Shown: in pieces, positions 36,359-44,408 of the stretch | Numbering within the stretch: position 1 is the first letter of the stretch | Layout: each line of letters starts with the position of its first letter | NCBI GenBank assembly: GCA_031253995.1 | Contig: JAIRVG010000065.1 | Location: forward strand, 62,001 to 126,000 | Source of the DNA: Paucimonas sp. | GTDB taxonomy: Bacteria; Pseudomonadota; Gammaproteobacteria; Pseudomonadales; Pseudomonadaceae | Direction: 5' to 3' | Length of the DNA: 64,000 bases | Translations under genes and position numbers: made by a program | The notes under the pieces: generated by a model | Databases searched by the model: none | Told to the model about the DNA's origin: nothing | Seen by the model: only the letters and a program-made list of their open reading frames with translations

Positions 36359-37831
36359 TCAGGCCAGGGTCTCGCCGTGGCGCGCCATGATGTGGCGGAC
36401 CACGCTGTAGTCCTGCAGCGAGTCGCTGGACAGGTCCTTGCCGTAGCCGGAGCGCTTGAGCCCGCCATGGGGCATCTCGCTGACCAGCATGAAATGGCTG
36501 TTGATCCAGGTGCAGCCGTACTGCAGGCGCGCGGCGATCTGCATGGCCTTGTCCAGGTCGCGGGTCCAGACAGAGGAGGCCAGGCCGTACTCGGAGTCGT
36601 TGGCCCATTCCACCGCCTGGGACAGCTCGTCGAAGCGGGTCACGGTGACCACCGGGCCGAACACCTCGCGCTGGACGATCTCGTCGCGTTGCTGGCAGCC
36701 GGCCAGCAAGGTTGGCTGGTAATAGTAGCCGGCCCCCGAATGCACGGCGGCGCCGGTGACCCGCTCGATATGCGGCTGGCTCAGCGCGCGCTCGACGAAG
36801 CTGGCCACGCGGTCGCGCTGGCGGGTGCTGATCAGCGGGCCGATCTCGTTGTCGGCGTCGCGCTTGCTGGCGAAGCGCAGGCTGCTCACTGCCCAGCCGA
36901 GTTCGGCCACCAGCTTGTCGTGGATGCCGGCCTGGGCGTAGATGCGGCAGGCCGCGGTGCAGTCCGGGCCTGCGTTGTAGTAGCCGTAGGTGCGCACGCC
37001 CTGGACCACGGCTTCCAGGTCGGCGTCGTTGCACACGATCACCGGCGCCTTGCCGCCCAGTTCCAGGTGGGTGCGCTTGAGGGTCTTGGAGGCGGCCTGG
37101 AGGATCTTCTGCCCGGTGACGATATCGCCGGTCAGCGACACCATGCGTACCCGGGCGTGGCTGACCAGATGGCTGCCGACCCCTTCGCCGCCGCCGCAGA
37201 CGATGTTCAGCACGCCCGCCGGCAGCAGCTCCGCCAGCGCCGGCGCCAGGGCCAGGATCGACAGCGGGGTGTGCTCGGACGGCTTGAACACCAGGGTATT
37301 GCCGGCGGCCAGGGCCGGGGCGATCTTCCACGCTGCCATCATGATCGGGTAGTTCCACGGCGCGATGGAGGCGACCACGCCCAGCGGGTCGCGGCGCACC
37401 ATGCTGGTGTAGCCGGGCAGGTACTCGCCGGCCAGTTGGCCGGTCTGGCAGCGCACCGCGCCGGCGAAGAAGCGGAACACATCGATGGCCGCCACCAGGT
37501 CGTCCTGGCGGGCCAGGTGCAGGGGCTTGCCGCAGTTCAGGGCTTCCAGCCGGGCGAGATGGTCGGCCTGTTTCTGGATGATGTCGGCGATGGCCAGGAG
37601 GAGGTTGGAGCGCTGTTGCGGCGTGGTGCGCGACCAACTGGCGAAGGCGCGGTGGGCGGCCTGGATGGCGGCCTCGACCTGCTCGGTGCTTGCCTCGGCG
37701 ATCCGGGTGAGCACTTCACCCGTGGCCGGATTGAAGATCGGTTCGGCGACGCCTGCGCCGGCGACCAGTTCGCCGTCGATCAGCAATGCGGTGGACAGGG
37801 TCGGGTGCGCGCCGGACATTGGAATTCTCAT
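36359..37831 (-). CDS. Aldehyde dehydrogenase, 4-aminobutyraldehyde dehydrogenase type (copy 2)
   Basis: A 490-residue NAD-dependent aldehyde dehydrogenase closely related to the one at 30595-32019. Shared blocks include SIAPWNYP, AAWKIAPALAAGNT, HLELGGKAPVIV (catalytic Glu) and NAGPDCTAACRIYAQ (catalytic Cys). Near the end both have LQYGCTW and HFMLVSEMPHGG. The start may instead be the ATG at 37819 (MSGAHPTL). It is the first enzyme gene downstream of the LysR gene and upstream of the transporter, so it probably oxidises an imported aminoaldehyde or a product of polyamine breakdown. Confidence 0.88.
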   Translation of the reverse strand: MRIPMSGAHPTLSTALLIDGELVAGAGVAEPIFNPATGEVLTRIAEASTEQVEAAIQAAHRAFASWSRTTPQQRSNLLLAIADIIQKQADHLARLEALNCGKPLHLARQDDLVAAIDVFRFFAGAVRCQTGQLAGEYLPGYTSMVRRDPLGVVASIAPWNYPIMMAAWKIAPALAAGNTLVFKPSEHTPLSILALAPALAELLPAGVLNIVCGGGEGVGSHLVSHARVRMVSLTGDIVTGQKILQAASKTLKRTHLELGGKAPVIVCNDADLEAVVQGVRTYGYYNAGPDCTAACRIYAQAGIHDKLVAELGWAVSSLRFASKRDADNEIGPLISTRQRDRVASFVERALSQPHIERVTGAAVHSGAGYYYQPTLLAGCQQRDEIVQREVFGPVVTVTRFDELSQAVEWANDSEYGLASSVWTRDLDKAMQIAARLQYGCTWINSHFMLVSEMPHGGLKRSGYGKDLSSDSLQDYSVVRHIMARHGETLA

Positions 37832-37938
37832 TGTTCTGTTTTTTATGCATCGCCCTACCGGAGTGGGCGATATTTCTTACAGAGCCTAGAGCGGAGCGCG
37901 CAGGTCGACAAATTCTAAATACTGAAGGGGGCGTTCGA

Positions 37939-38850
37939 TTAAATCGAAAGCTTGCGTCCCGTGCCCGGTTCGCGGGCCACCGTCAGGAACGGATCGACCA
38001 GGGCGGGGCGCGCCGTGCCTCGGCGCCAGGCCAGGCCGATATCGAGGGTCTGGCTCAGGTCCGCCAGGGGCCGGGCCTCGATGATGTCGCCTTCCAGCGA
38101 CCAGGGGCGATAGGTCATGTCCGGCTGGATCGACACCCCCAGGCCTGCCGCCACCAGGCTGCGCACCGCCTCGGTGGACGCCGTGCGCAGGCTGATCTGC
38201 GCCTGCAGACCGGCGCCGGCCCACATGCGCCGGGCGTTCTGCTCCATCTCGTCGACGTTCAGCTGGATCAAGGGTTCGTCGGCCACGTCGGCGAGGCTGA
38301 TGCTGTCCCGTTCCAGCAACGGGTGCTGGGCGGGCAGCCAGAGGCGGTGCGGCGAGTGGGTGAGGACCTCGGTCTGCAGGGCCAGGCGGTCTTCCAGGTT
38401 GGACAGGATCAGCACGCCAACGTCGATTTCGCCGGACACCAGCAGGTGCTCGATATAGGGGCGTTCGTCCTCGGTCACGCGGATTTCCACGTTGGGATAG
38501 GCGCGCTGGAAGCGGGTCAGCAGGTCGGCGAGATAGTAGCCGGCGACCAGGCTGGTCACGCCGATGGTGAGCTGGCCGGCCACCTGGTCGGTGCTTTGTT
38601 GCAGGCTGCGCTTGGCGTTGTCCACGGTGGCCAGGATCAGGTGCGCCTGGCGCAGGAACTGATGGCCCTGGTGGGTCAGGGTCATGCCCTTGGCGTGGCG
38701 GTTGAACAGGCTCACGCCGATTTCCTGTTCCAGTTGCTGGATGGCCAGGGTTAGCGTGGATTGGGAAATGAACACGGCCTGGGCGGCGGCGGAGATGGAA
38801 CCGGTTTCCGCTACGGCGATGAAGTGGCGGATCTGGCGGAGGGTCATCAT
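37939..38850 (-). CDS. LysR-family transcriptional regulator (polyamine cluster)
   Basis: A 303-residue regulator with N-terminal winged helix (MTLRQIRHFIAVAETGSISA, then FISQSTLTLAIQQLEQEIG) and a periplasmic-binding-like effector domain from ~90. The start is one of two adjacent ATGs (38850 or 38847); there is no clear Shine-Dalgarno. A frame open to 39006 would read through the REP repeats and is rejected. It lies on the same strand, 107 bp upstream of the aldehyde dehydrogenase, so regulation of the downstream polyamine genes is likely but not shown. Its effector domain resembles that of the LysR gene at 57715-58626. Confidence 0.88.
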   Translation of the reverse strand: MMTLRQIRHFIAVAETGSISAAAQAVFISQSTLTLAIQQLEQEIGVSLFNRHAKGMTLTHQGHQFLRQAHLILATVDNAKRSLQQSTDQVAGQLTIGVTSLVAGYYLADLLTRFQRAYPNVEIRVTEDERPYIEHLLVSGEIDVGVLILSNLEDRLALQTEVLTHSPHRLWLPAQHPLLERDSISLADVADEPLIQLNVDEMEQNARRMWAGAGLQAQISLRTASTEAVRSLVAAGLGVSIQPDMTYRPWSLEGDIIEARPLADLSQTLDIGLAWRRGTARPALVDPFLTVAREPGTGRKLSI

Positions 38851-38932
38851 GGGGGGAGGGGCTTTATGAGTTTTGTTGGTGCTGGGGAGTGTATATCTTT
38901 TTTTTCGAATGCCTCGAAGAGAACTATGCGGT

Positions 38933-39069
38933 CGGCGTGGGAGCGGATTCATCCGCGATCGGCGGCGCAGCCGTCGTAAAACCTGAGTCCCGGGCTCTTC
39001 TGGCACACTGCGGATACAGGTTTTATGGCCGCTTCGCGCCCAATCGCGGATGAATCCGCTCCCACGCCG
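38933..39069. repeat. Perfect 27-bp REP inverted repeat pair
   Basis: The arms 38933-38959 (core GTGGGAGCGGATTCATCCGC) and 39043-39069 are perfect reverse complements over 27 bp, with 83 bp between. They belong to the same REP family as 6181-6252. The right arm ends 31 bp from the truncated antitoxin gene. Confidence 0.9.
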
Positions 39070-39100
39070 TCCGCGCTAAATCAATGAATTATTTGGTGTT

Positions 39101-39286
39101 CTATGAGAGAGAGCTCATGCCTCCTCTAGCTTCTGCGAGGCGGCGAATGGCGAGAAGGAAGGCATCAACTCCACCTTCTTGATCAATTTCCTCCAGCGCC
39201 ACGGACAGGTATTCGATGGCAAATGCTTCGTCATCACGGAGCATTTCAAGAACGCTGTCTTCATGGGAACAAGTACGGGTTGTCAT
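39101..39286 (-). pseudogene. Truncated addiction-module antidote protein (TIGR02684-like)
   Basis: A 61-residue frame. The N-terminal helices (SVLEMLRDDEAFAIEYLSVA then LEEIDQEGGVDAFLLAIRRL and AEARGGMS) match the start of DNA-binding antidotes of about 95-100 residues, but the protein stops at GGMSSLS, exactly where the helix-turn-helix (usually LARxTGLSRESLY...) should begin. REP repeats follow 31 bp later. No toxin gene (RelE/ParE-like) is seen upstream. This is most likely a decayed orphan; a short functional peptide cannot be excluded. Confidence 0.65.
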
Positions 39287-39703
39287 TTCATCTTCACCTT
39301 GAAAAATTTCCAGAGAGCCTCGGCGTCAGATCAAAAAATAATCGAAGGCCCTGGATTCTACACCCCCATAAAATGTTGCATATCAGCCAGAAACTTCATC
39401 GATTTCCGGCTTTCTTGTAGGCAATTTCCCAAGCATACTCCCTGGCTCGCTTTTTGGTTGCGTGACTAGGAAAGGGTGCCTAGGCTGCGTCGGTCGTTGC
39501 CAAATCAACGGCCGGATTTAGCAGTCCGCAGTTTTCGAAATCTACCAGCCAATCATTTTTATGGCGGCTGTGCGCGTGGGCACCCCAGGGTGCGCCGGGT
39601 AGTTGGGTTTCGGAGCTCGGTCTGCTAACCCGCGTACAGTCGCCACCCTTCGTTTAGCAGCGAATCGTGGTTTTCAAACCCTCAACTTCCGAGACCTGAA
39701 ACC
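39287..39703. other. Lower-GC intergenic patch, no intact gene
   Basis: About 417 bp with clearly lower GC than the surroundings. On the minus strand 39396-39479 is open and reads like a protein tail (KRAREYAWEIAYKKAGNR then stop) but lacks a start codon and is preceded by a stop, so it may be a remnant of a lost gene. The plus-strand frame 39179-39469 overlaps the antitoxin remnant and looks unconserved. The right end should hold the promoter of the small gene at 39704. Confidence 0.45.
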
Positions 39704-39952
39704 ATGAAAAAGCTCGTCCCCGATCCACCCTATTCGCTCCACACACTCCCAGGATTGTCCGGCGAGGAAGCCTTGGGTCACGCAGTGGAATACCTCGAAA
39801 AGGCAATCACCGACCTGGTCTGCCTGCCCAATCCACCACTGGAGCAGGAGATGCAGATGCAGATGCTCACCGACGCCCTGTTCAACCTGAGGATCACCAA
39901 GGCGATGATCACGGTAGCGTTGGCGGCCAAGACGCTTAGCGTTCCCATCTAG
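39704..39952 (+). CDS. Small Pseudomonas protein, DUF6124/DUF3077-like
   Basis: An 82-residue protein beginning MKKLVPDPPYSLHTLPGLSG, with helices EEALGHAVEYLEKAITDLV and a C-terminal stretch of small and hydrophobic residues (MITVALAAKTLSV). The N-terminal 'VPDPP' opening followed by one or two amphipathic helices is typical of short DUF6124-like Pseudomonas proteins of unknown role. GAGACCTGAAACC precedes the ATG. It stands alone in a low-GC patch. Confidence 0.6.
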   Translation: MKKLVPDPPYSLHTLPGLSGEEALGHAVEYLEKAITDLVCLPNPPLEQEMQMQMLTDALFNLRITKAMITVALAAKTLSVPI

Positions 39953-39967
39953 CGGCGGTGGTCTCAA

Positions 39968-40056
39968 GGGCCTCTCGCTGGCAAGCCACACAAGGATCAC
40001 CTCAGGCCTGAGGCTTGCGCGGTACCTGTGGGAGCTGGCTTGCCAGCGATGAGGCC
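39968..40056. repeat. REP-like inverted repeat pair
   Basis: CTCGCTGGCAAGCCACA at 39973 and GTGGGAGCTGGCTTGCCAGC followed by GATGAGGCC to 40056 form an imperfect inverted pair of the same family as 53951-54053. Confidence 0.75.
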
Positions 40057-40090
40057 ATCAAATTCAACACACCGATACAAGGCAGGAATG

Positions 40091-40120
40091 AAAAATCCCC
40101 GGCCACCTGGACCGGGGATT
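40091..40120 (-). terminator. Terminator after the sugar-porter-like MFS gene
   Basis: AATCCCCGG / CCGGGGATT stem; on the minus strand it is followed by a T-run (complement of AAAAA at 40091-40095). It lies 15 bp after the transporter stop. Confidence 0.85.
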
Positions 40121-40134
40121 CTTCATTCCAGCAG

Positions 40135-41514
40135 TCAGTGATTCGACTGCAATACCGCCTCACCCACCCGCTGGCTCCGCACCCCAGGCGCCGAGGTCTC
40201 GCTGAGCAGCTTGCCCTTGGTCTCCGGCGCCAGCATCCAGGTCACCACCCAGCCGATCAGGCTGATCACCGCTGCAATCAACATGGTGGCGGTGATGCCC
40301 AATCCATCCATCGCCATCGGCAACAGGAAGGTCCCGCCCGCAGCACCAATCCGCGACGCCGCCGTGGCAAAGCCAACCCCCACGCCACGAATCTCGGTAG
40401 GGAACACTTCGCCCGGATACACGCCGGTCAATGTCGTGGAAATCGCATTAGCCAATGCGAACACCAGGAAGCAGGCCACAGTGACCACCGGCGAGGCATG
40501 GTAGAAGAACGCCACGATGAACAGCGCCAGGGTCGCGATGCCATAGGGCGGCACGGCCAGCATCCGCCGCCCGACCTTCTCGATGAACGCCACGGCGATC
40601 AGCGTACCCAGCACGGCAATGGCATTGATCGCCAGCCCGCCGGTAAGCCCGTCCTCCAGCCCCAGATGCTCCAGCACCACGGGGACGAAGGTGCCGATGG
40701 CGAAGTAGGGCGTGACGTTGCAGATCCAGAACACCGAGACGAAGATCGTCGCCTTGCGGTACTCCGGCGAGAACAGGCGCTTGAAGCCGCCTTGCGCAGG
40801 CTCGGTCTGCTGGCCAAGGTCGGCGCGATCCGCCGGGTCCATGTACTGCTCGGCCAGGGCCAGGGCTTCCTCGCGACGTCCCTTGCTCATCAGCCAGCGC
40901 GGCGACTCCGGCGTACCGAGGCGGGCGAGGAAGACGATGACGGTGGGAATGGTGCTCAGGCCCAGGATCACGTTCCAGTTGGCGCTGTCCGACACGGTCA
41001 GCACCCAGCCGATGGCGTAGGACGCCAGGTAGCCGACGTACCAGCCCACTTCCTGGATGCACAGGAGCTTGCCGCGAATGCGCGCCGGGGCGAACTCGGC
41101 CAGCAACGGCCAGCCGATCGAGTAGTCGGCGCCGATCGCCACGCCCATCAGCAGGCGCACGGCGAACAGCTGCCAGCCCTCGGTGACGAAGAACTGCAAC
41201 ACCGAACCGATTAGGAAGATCGCCAGGTCGATGGTGAACATCGGCTTGCGCCCGATCTTGTCGGCCAGGTAGCCGCCCAGCGGCCCGCCGATGAAGATGC
41301 CGATCAGTGCCGAGGCGCCGATCAGGCCTTGCCAGACGAGGGAGAGTTCGAGGTCTTTGGTGATGGCCGGCATGACGATGCCGATGGCGCCGAGGATGAA
41401 ACCGTCGATGAGCATGCCGCCGGAGATCAGCGCGGTGAGCTTGATGATGAAGCGGCGTTGTTGTTCCGGCATCGCCCGCAAGGACGAGGATGAGGCAGAG
41501 GTGTGCTTGGACAC
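40135..41514 (-). CDS. MFS transporter, sugar-porter/aromatic-acid type
   Basis: A 459-residue, 12-segment transporter. Motifs: GGYLADKIGRKPMFTID in loop 2-3, the sugar-porter string GTPESPRWLMSKGR after segment 6, and FPTEIRGVGVGFATAASRIG near segment 11. The start is a GTG at 41514 with GAGGA 9 bases upstream; a longer frame (to 41616) enters the operator region. It is divergent from the flavin-monooxygenase operon and shares its repeated 15-bp operator-like boxes, so it is the likely importer for that pathway's substrate. Confidence 0.88.
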   Translation of the reverse strand: MSKHTSASSSSLRAMPEQQRRFIIKLTALISGGMLIDGFILGAIGIVMPAITKDLELSLVWQGLIGASALIGIFIGGPLGGYLADKIGRKPMFTIDLAIFLIGSVLQFFVTEGWQLFAVRLLMGVAIGADYSIGWPLLAEFAPARIRGKLLCIQEVGWYVGYLASYAIGWVLTVSDSANWNVILGLSTIPTVIVFLARLGTPESPRWLMSKGRREEALALAEQYMDPADRADLGQQTEPAQGGFKRLFSPEYRKATIFVSVFWICNVTPYFAIGTFVPVVLEHLGLEDGLTGGLAINAIAVLGTLIAVAFIEKVGRRMLAVPPYGIATLALFIVAFFYHASPVVTVACFLVFALANAISTTLTGVYPGEVFPTEIRGVGVGFATAASRIGAAGGTFLLPMAMDGLGITATMLIAAVISLIGWVVTWMLAPETKGKLLSETSAPGVRSQRVGEAVLQSNH

Positions 41515-41669
41515 GAGGACAGCTCCTCTAATTGTTTTTGTTGGATGTGGTGTTTCACGCAAGTACCGCACCCCGAACGCACGGCTCGAATCTGGCCATT
41601 TCCCGCGCTCGGTCACTTCATGTGTTTTTTATCTTTGGCATGGTCGTTCGCTGGGCGTCAAGCAGAAAA

Positions 41670-41721
41670 TGAACGCTGCGTTCAATAATCGATCACTGGT
41701 TATCTTGTTCGGTATGTGAAC
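41670..41721. promoter_or_regulatory. Operator-like cluster before the MFS gene
   Basis: Contains the perfect palindrome TGAACGC-T-GCGTTCA (41670-41684), running into CGTTCAATAATCGATCAC, and the box GTTCGGTATGTGAAC (41707-41721). The latter differs at one base from the box at 41914-41928. Such GTTC-N7-GAAC boxes resemble operators of IclR-family regulators (PcaR-type). Confidence 0.65.
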
Positions 41722-41901
41722 GTTCAATTTGGTTTTATTTGCCGGTGCGTTCGAAATTCGAAATTTTTAATCTGCCCCTGTCATTCCCCGCACAGCCGCC
41801 AAATACGGGCCTGCGCGGCATTCCAGCATGCCCCGCAGCCCCCCGATACCGATGGACGGTGTGTTGACACAGCGATTTTCCCCTCGTAGCCTCGATCATA
41901 A

Positions 41902-41928
41902 ATCGAACGCAGTGTTCGATATGTGAAC
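41902..41928. promoter_or_regulatory. Operator-like cluster before the monooxygenase operon
   Basis: ATCGAAC-GCAGT-GTTCGAT (41902-41920, perfect 7-bp arms) overlaps GTTCGATATGTGAAC (41914-41928), near-identical to 41707-41721. It ends 17 bp before the ATG of the monooxygenase gene, so a bound regulator could block or activate transcription there. Confidence 0.65.
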
Positions 41929-41945
41929 AAAAATAAGAGGTGCGC

Positions 41946-43322
41946 ATGACCAAGCAGATGAAACTCTTCGCCTTCGACTTCAACGGCCCGGCTCACCTGT
42001 CCGCCGGCCTGTGGCGCCATGCGGACGATGGTGCCAGCGACTACAAATCCCTCTCGGCCTGGGTCGACTACGCCCGCCTGCTGGAAGGCGCCTGCTTCGA
42101 CGGCATCTTCTTCGCCGACAACGTCGGTTACCACGATGTCTACAAGGGCTCGGTGGACGCGGCGCTGCGCGATGGCGCGCAGATCCCGGCCAACGACCCG
42201 GCCTACCTGATCCCGGCGATGGCCGCCGCCACTACCCACCTCGGTTTCGGCGTGACCTCCACCACCGCCTACGACCACCCGTATTCCCTGGCGCGCAAGT
42301 TCGCCACCCTCGACCACCTGACCCAGGGCCGCATCGGCTGGAACGTGGTCACTTCCTACGCCGACAGCGCGGCGCGCAACCTCGGCTCGGGCAAGCAGAA
42401 CGCCCACGATGATCGCTACGGCATCGCCGAGGAGTTCATCGAGGTGGCGCTGAAGCTCTGGGAAGGTTCCTGGGAAGAAAACGCCGTGGTTCGCGACAAG
42501 GCCACCTGCACCTACGTCGACCCGACCCGCGTGCACCCGATCAACCACGAAGGCACGCACTTCAAGGTCCCGGGTATCTTCCTCTGCGAGCCGTCGCCGC
42601 AACGCACCCCGGTGATCTTCCAGGCCGGTGGCTCCAGCCGTGGCGTGGCGCTGGCGGCGGCCACCGCGGAAGCGGTGTTCATGAATGCCACCTCCAAGGT
42701 CGGCCTGAAGAACCAGGTGGACAAGTTGCGGGCGCAGGCCGTCGAGGCCGGTCGTGATCCGTCGCATATCGCCGTGGTGCAGATGATGACGGTGATCACC
42801 GCTGCCACCGACGAAGAAGCGCAACAGCGCTACGAGGAATACGCCGCGCTGGTGGACTACGAGGGGGCGATGGCCCGCTACAGCGGCTGGGCCGGCCTGG
42901 ACATGGCCACCTTCGACCCGGACGTGCCGCTGCGCCACGTCAAGACCAACGCCGGGCAGACCATGGTCGACCTGTTCTCGAAGATGGACCCGAGCAAGGA
43001 ATGGACCCCGCGGGATATCGCCGCCTACATCGGCATCGGCGGCACCGCGCCGGTGATCGTCGGTGGGCCGCAGAAGGTGGCGGACGAGCTGATCGGCTGG
43101 ATGCAAGACACCGGGATCGATGGCTTCAACCTCGGACATGGCCTGAAGTTCCGCGATATCGAGGACTTCGCCGAGTTCGTCGTACCGGAACTGCAGCGTC
43201 GTGGGGCGATGCGGGTCGGGTATGAGGGTTCGACCTTGCGGGAGAACCTGTTCGGGGCGGGGCAGGCGCGTCTGGCGGCTGACCATCCGGGCGCTTCCAT
43301 CGCCAAGAAGATTTATCGCTGA
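41946..43322 (+). CDS. LLM-class flavin-dependent monooxygenase (NtaA/SnaA/DszA family)
   Basis: A 458-residue bacterial-luciferase-like monooxygenase that uses FMNH2 supplied by a partner reductase. Characteristic stretches: MKLFAFDFNGPAHLSAGLW, ACFDGIFFADNVGYHDVYKG, the flavin-site block THLGFGVTSTTAYDHPY, LTQGRIGWNVVTSY and RTPVIFQAGGSSRG. NtaA-type enzymes cut C-N or C-S bonds or open heterocycles. The ATG at 41946 (GAGGTGCGC upstream) is preferred to GTG at 41940. It is first of a four-gene operon with a reductase, a hydratase and an aldehyde dehydrogenase. The substrate is unknown. Confidence 0.92.
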   Translation: MTKQMKLFAFDFNGPAHLSAGLWRHADDGASDYKSLSAWVDYARLLEGACFDGIFFADNVGYHDVYKGSVDAALRDGAQIPANDPAYLIPAMAAATTHLGFGVTSTTAYDHPYSLARKFATLDHLTQGRIGWNVVTSYADSAARNLGSGKQNAHDDRYGIAEEFIEVALKLWEGSWEENAVVRDKATCTYVDPTRVHPINHEGTHFKVPGIFLCEPSPQRTPVIFQAGGSSRGVALAAATAEAVFMNATSKVGLKNQVDKLRAQAVEAGRDPSHIAVVQMMTVITAATDEEAQQRYEEYAALVDYEGAMARYSGWAGLDMATFDPDVPLRHVKTNAGQTMVDLFSKMDPSKEWTPRDIAAYIGIGGTAPVIVGGPQKVADELIGWMQDTGIDGFNLGHGLKFRDIEDFAEFVVPELQRRGAMRVGYEGSTLRENLFGAGQARLAADHPGASIAKKIYR

Positions 43323-43333
43323 AGGTCCGTATG

Positions 43334-43353
43334 GGGCCGCTTTGCGGCCCTTT
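43334..43353 (+). other. Intercistronic hairpin after the monooxygenase gene
   Basis: GGGCCGC-TTT-GCGGCCC followed by TTT only. It is a weak terminator or processing hairpin in the 108-bp gap before the reductase gene, and could lower expression of the downstream genes relative to the monooxygenase. Confidence 0.55.
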
Positions 43354-43430
43354 CGCCAGCGGACTCCTGCAAGGCACGGGCGCTCCCTGAGCGGTCCCTG
43401 GCCCCACCACATTTCAAAGAGAACAAAAAC

Positions 43431-44387
43431 ATGTCCAGCGTGCTTGGCTCCACCCCAACCCTGACCCCCGCCGAACAGCGCAAGGTCTACGGCCTGCTCC
43501 CCACCAGCGTGGTCGCCATCGCCGGCCTTACCGCCGAAGACACCCCCACCGGCTTCATCGTCGGCACTTTCCAGTCCCTGTCCCTGGAGCCGGCCCTGGT
43601 CACCTTCAGCATCGCCAAGACCTCCAGCACCTGGCCGATCCTGCGTTCCAAGGGCCGCTTCACCGCCAACGTGCTGTCCAACCAGCAACTGGACGTATGC
43701 AAGGCCCTGGGCAAGAAGGGCGACGAGAAATTCAAGGGCCTGGACTTCGACATCACCGAGTTCGGTACCCCGCACATCCGCAACGCCACCGCCTGGATCG
43801 ACTGCACCGTGCTCTCGGAAGTGGTGGCCGGCGATCACTTCATGATCGTCGGTTCGGTCAAGGCCATGAAGGTCGGCAGCGGTGACGCGCTGATCTTCTG
43901 CGGCGGCAAGTTCGGTGACTGCAACCTCTGGGACCCGGCCGCCGCCGAGGCCCAGGCCAGTGATGCACCGAGCCTGCAGGAGCGCATCACCGACGCCTGG
44001 CGCCGGGCCTGGGGCGAAGGCGATACCGGTGCCTTCGAGGCCCTGGTCTCTCCGGACTACGTGCGTCACTCCAAGCTCGGCGAAGTAGTGCGTCTGCCGG
44101 AGATGCTGAAGCAGATCGAGGAATCCCACGCCGCCTTCAGCGACTTCAAGGTGGAGATCCTCCATGCCACCGAGGCAGAAGGCCTGATCTCCTTGCACTG
44201 GCGCACCGTGGCCAAGCACACGGGCGAGTTCATGGACGTGCCGCCGACCCAGCGCAGCGTCACCGTGCACGGCGCCTCGTTCATCCGCCATCGCAATGGC
44301 CGGATCACCGAGGAATGGGTGGTCTGGGACCCCCGCGAACTGCTGTCGAGCATGCACATCTGGCACCTCAACCATCAGCCTGCCTGA
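43431..44387 (+). CDS. Flavin reductase fused to a SnoaL-like domain
   Basis: A 318-residue fusion. Residues ~15-168 are a flavin reductase domain of the DIM6/NtaB type (GFIVGTFQSLSLEPALVTFS, FTANVLSNQQ, GDHFMIVGSV), which supplies reduced FMN to the monooxygenase encoded upstream. A short linker (~169-180) leads to an NTF2-fold SnoaL/ester-cyclase-like domain (~181-305: LQERITDAWRRAWGEGDTGA, ALVSPDYVRH, RSVTVHGASFIRHRNGRI). Stand-alone SnoaL proteins are polyketide cyclases or hydrolases; here the domain could act on the unstable oxygenation product. Reading frame is continuous through the linker, so this is a real fusion rather than adjacent genes. Confidence 0.88.
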   Translation: MSSVLGSTPTLTPAEQRKVYGLLPTSVVAIAGLTAEDTPTGFIVGTFQSLSLEPALVTFSIAKTSSTWPILRSKGRFTANVLSNQQLDVCKALGKKGDEKFKGLDFDITEFGTPHIRNATAWIDCTVLSEVVAGDHFMIVGSVKAMKVGSGDALIFCGGKFGDCNLWDPAAAEAQASDAPSLQERITDAWRRAWGEGDTGAFEALVSPDYVRHSKLGEVVRLPEMLKQIEESHAAFSDFKVEILHATEAEGLISLHWRTVAKHTGEFMDVPPTQRSVTVHGASFIRHRNGRITEEWVVWDPRELLSSMHIWHLNHQPA

Positions 44388-44408
44388 ACACCCGCAAGGA
44401 GTCTTTCC

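Noticed and set aside
38851..39006. N-terminal extension of the LysR gene
   Set aside because: It would read through REP-type repeats, and LysR proteins begin directly at the winged helix.
41940..41945. GTG two codons upstream as start of the monooxygenase
   Set aside because: The ATG at 41946 has better spacing to the GAGG sequence and matches the family start.
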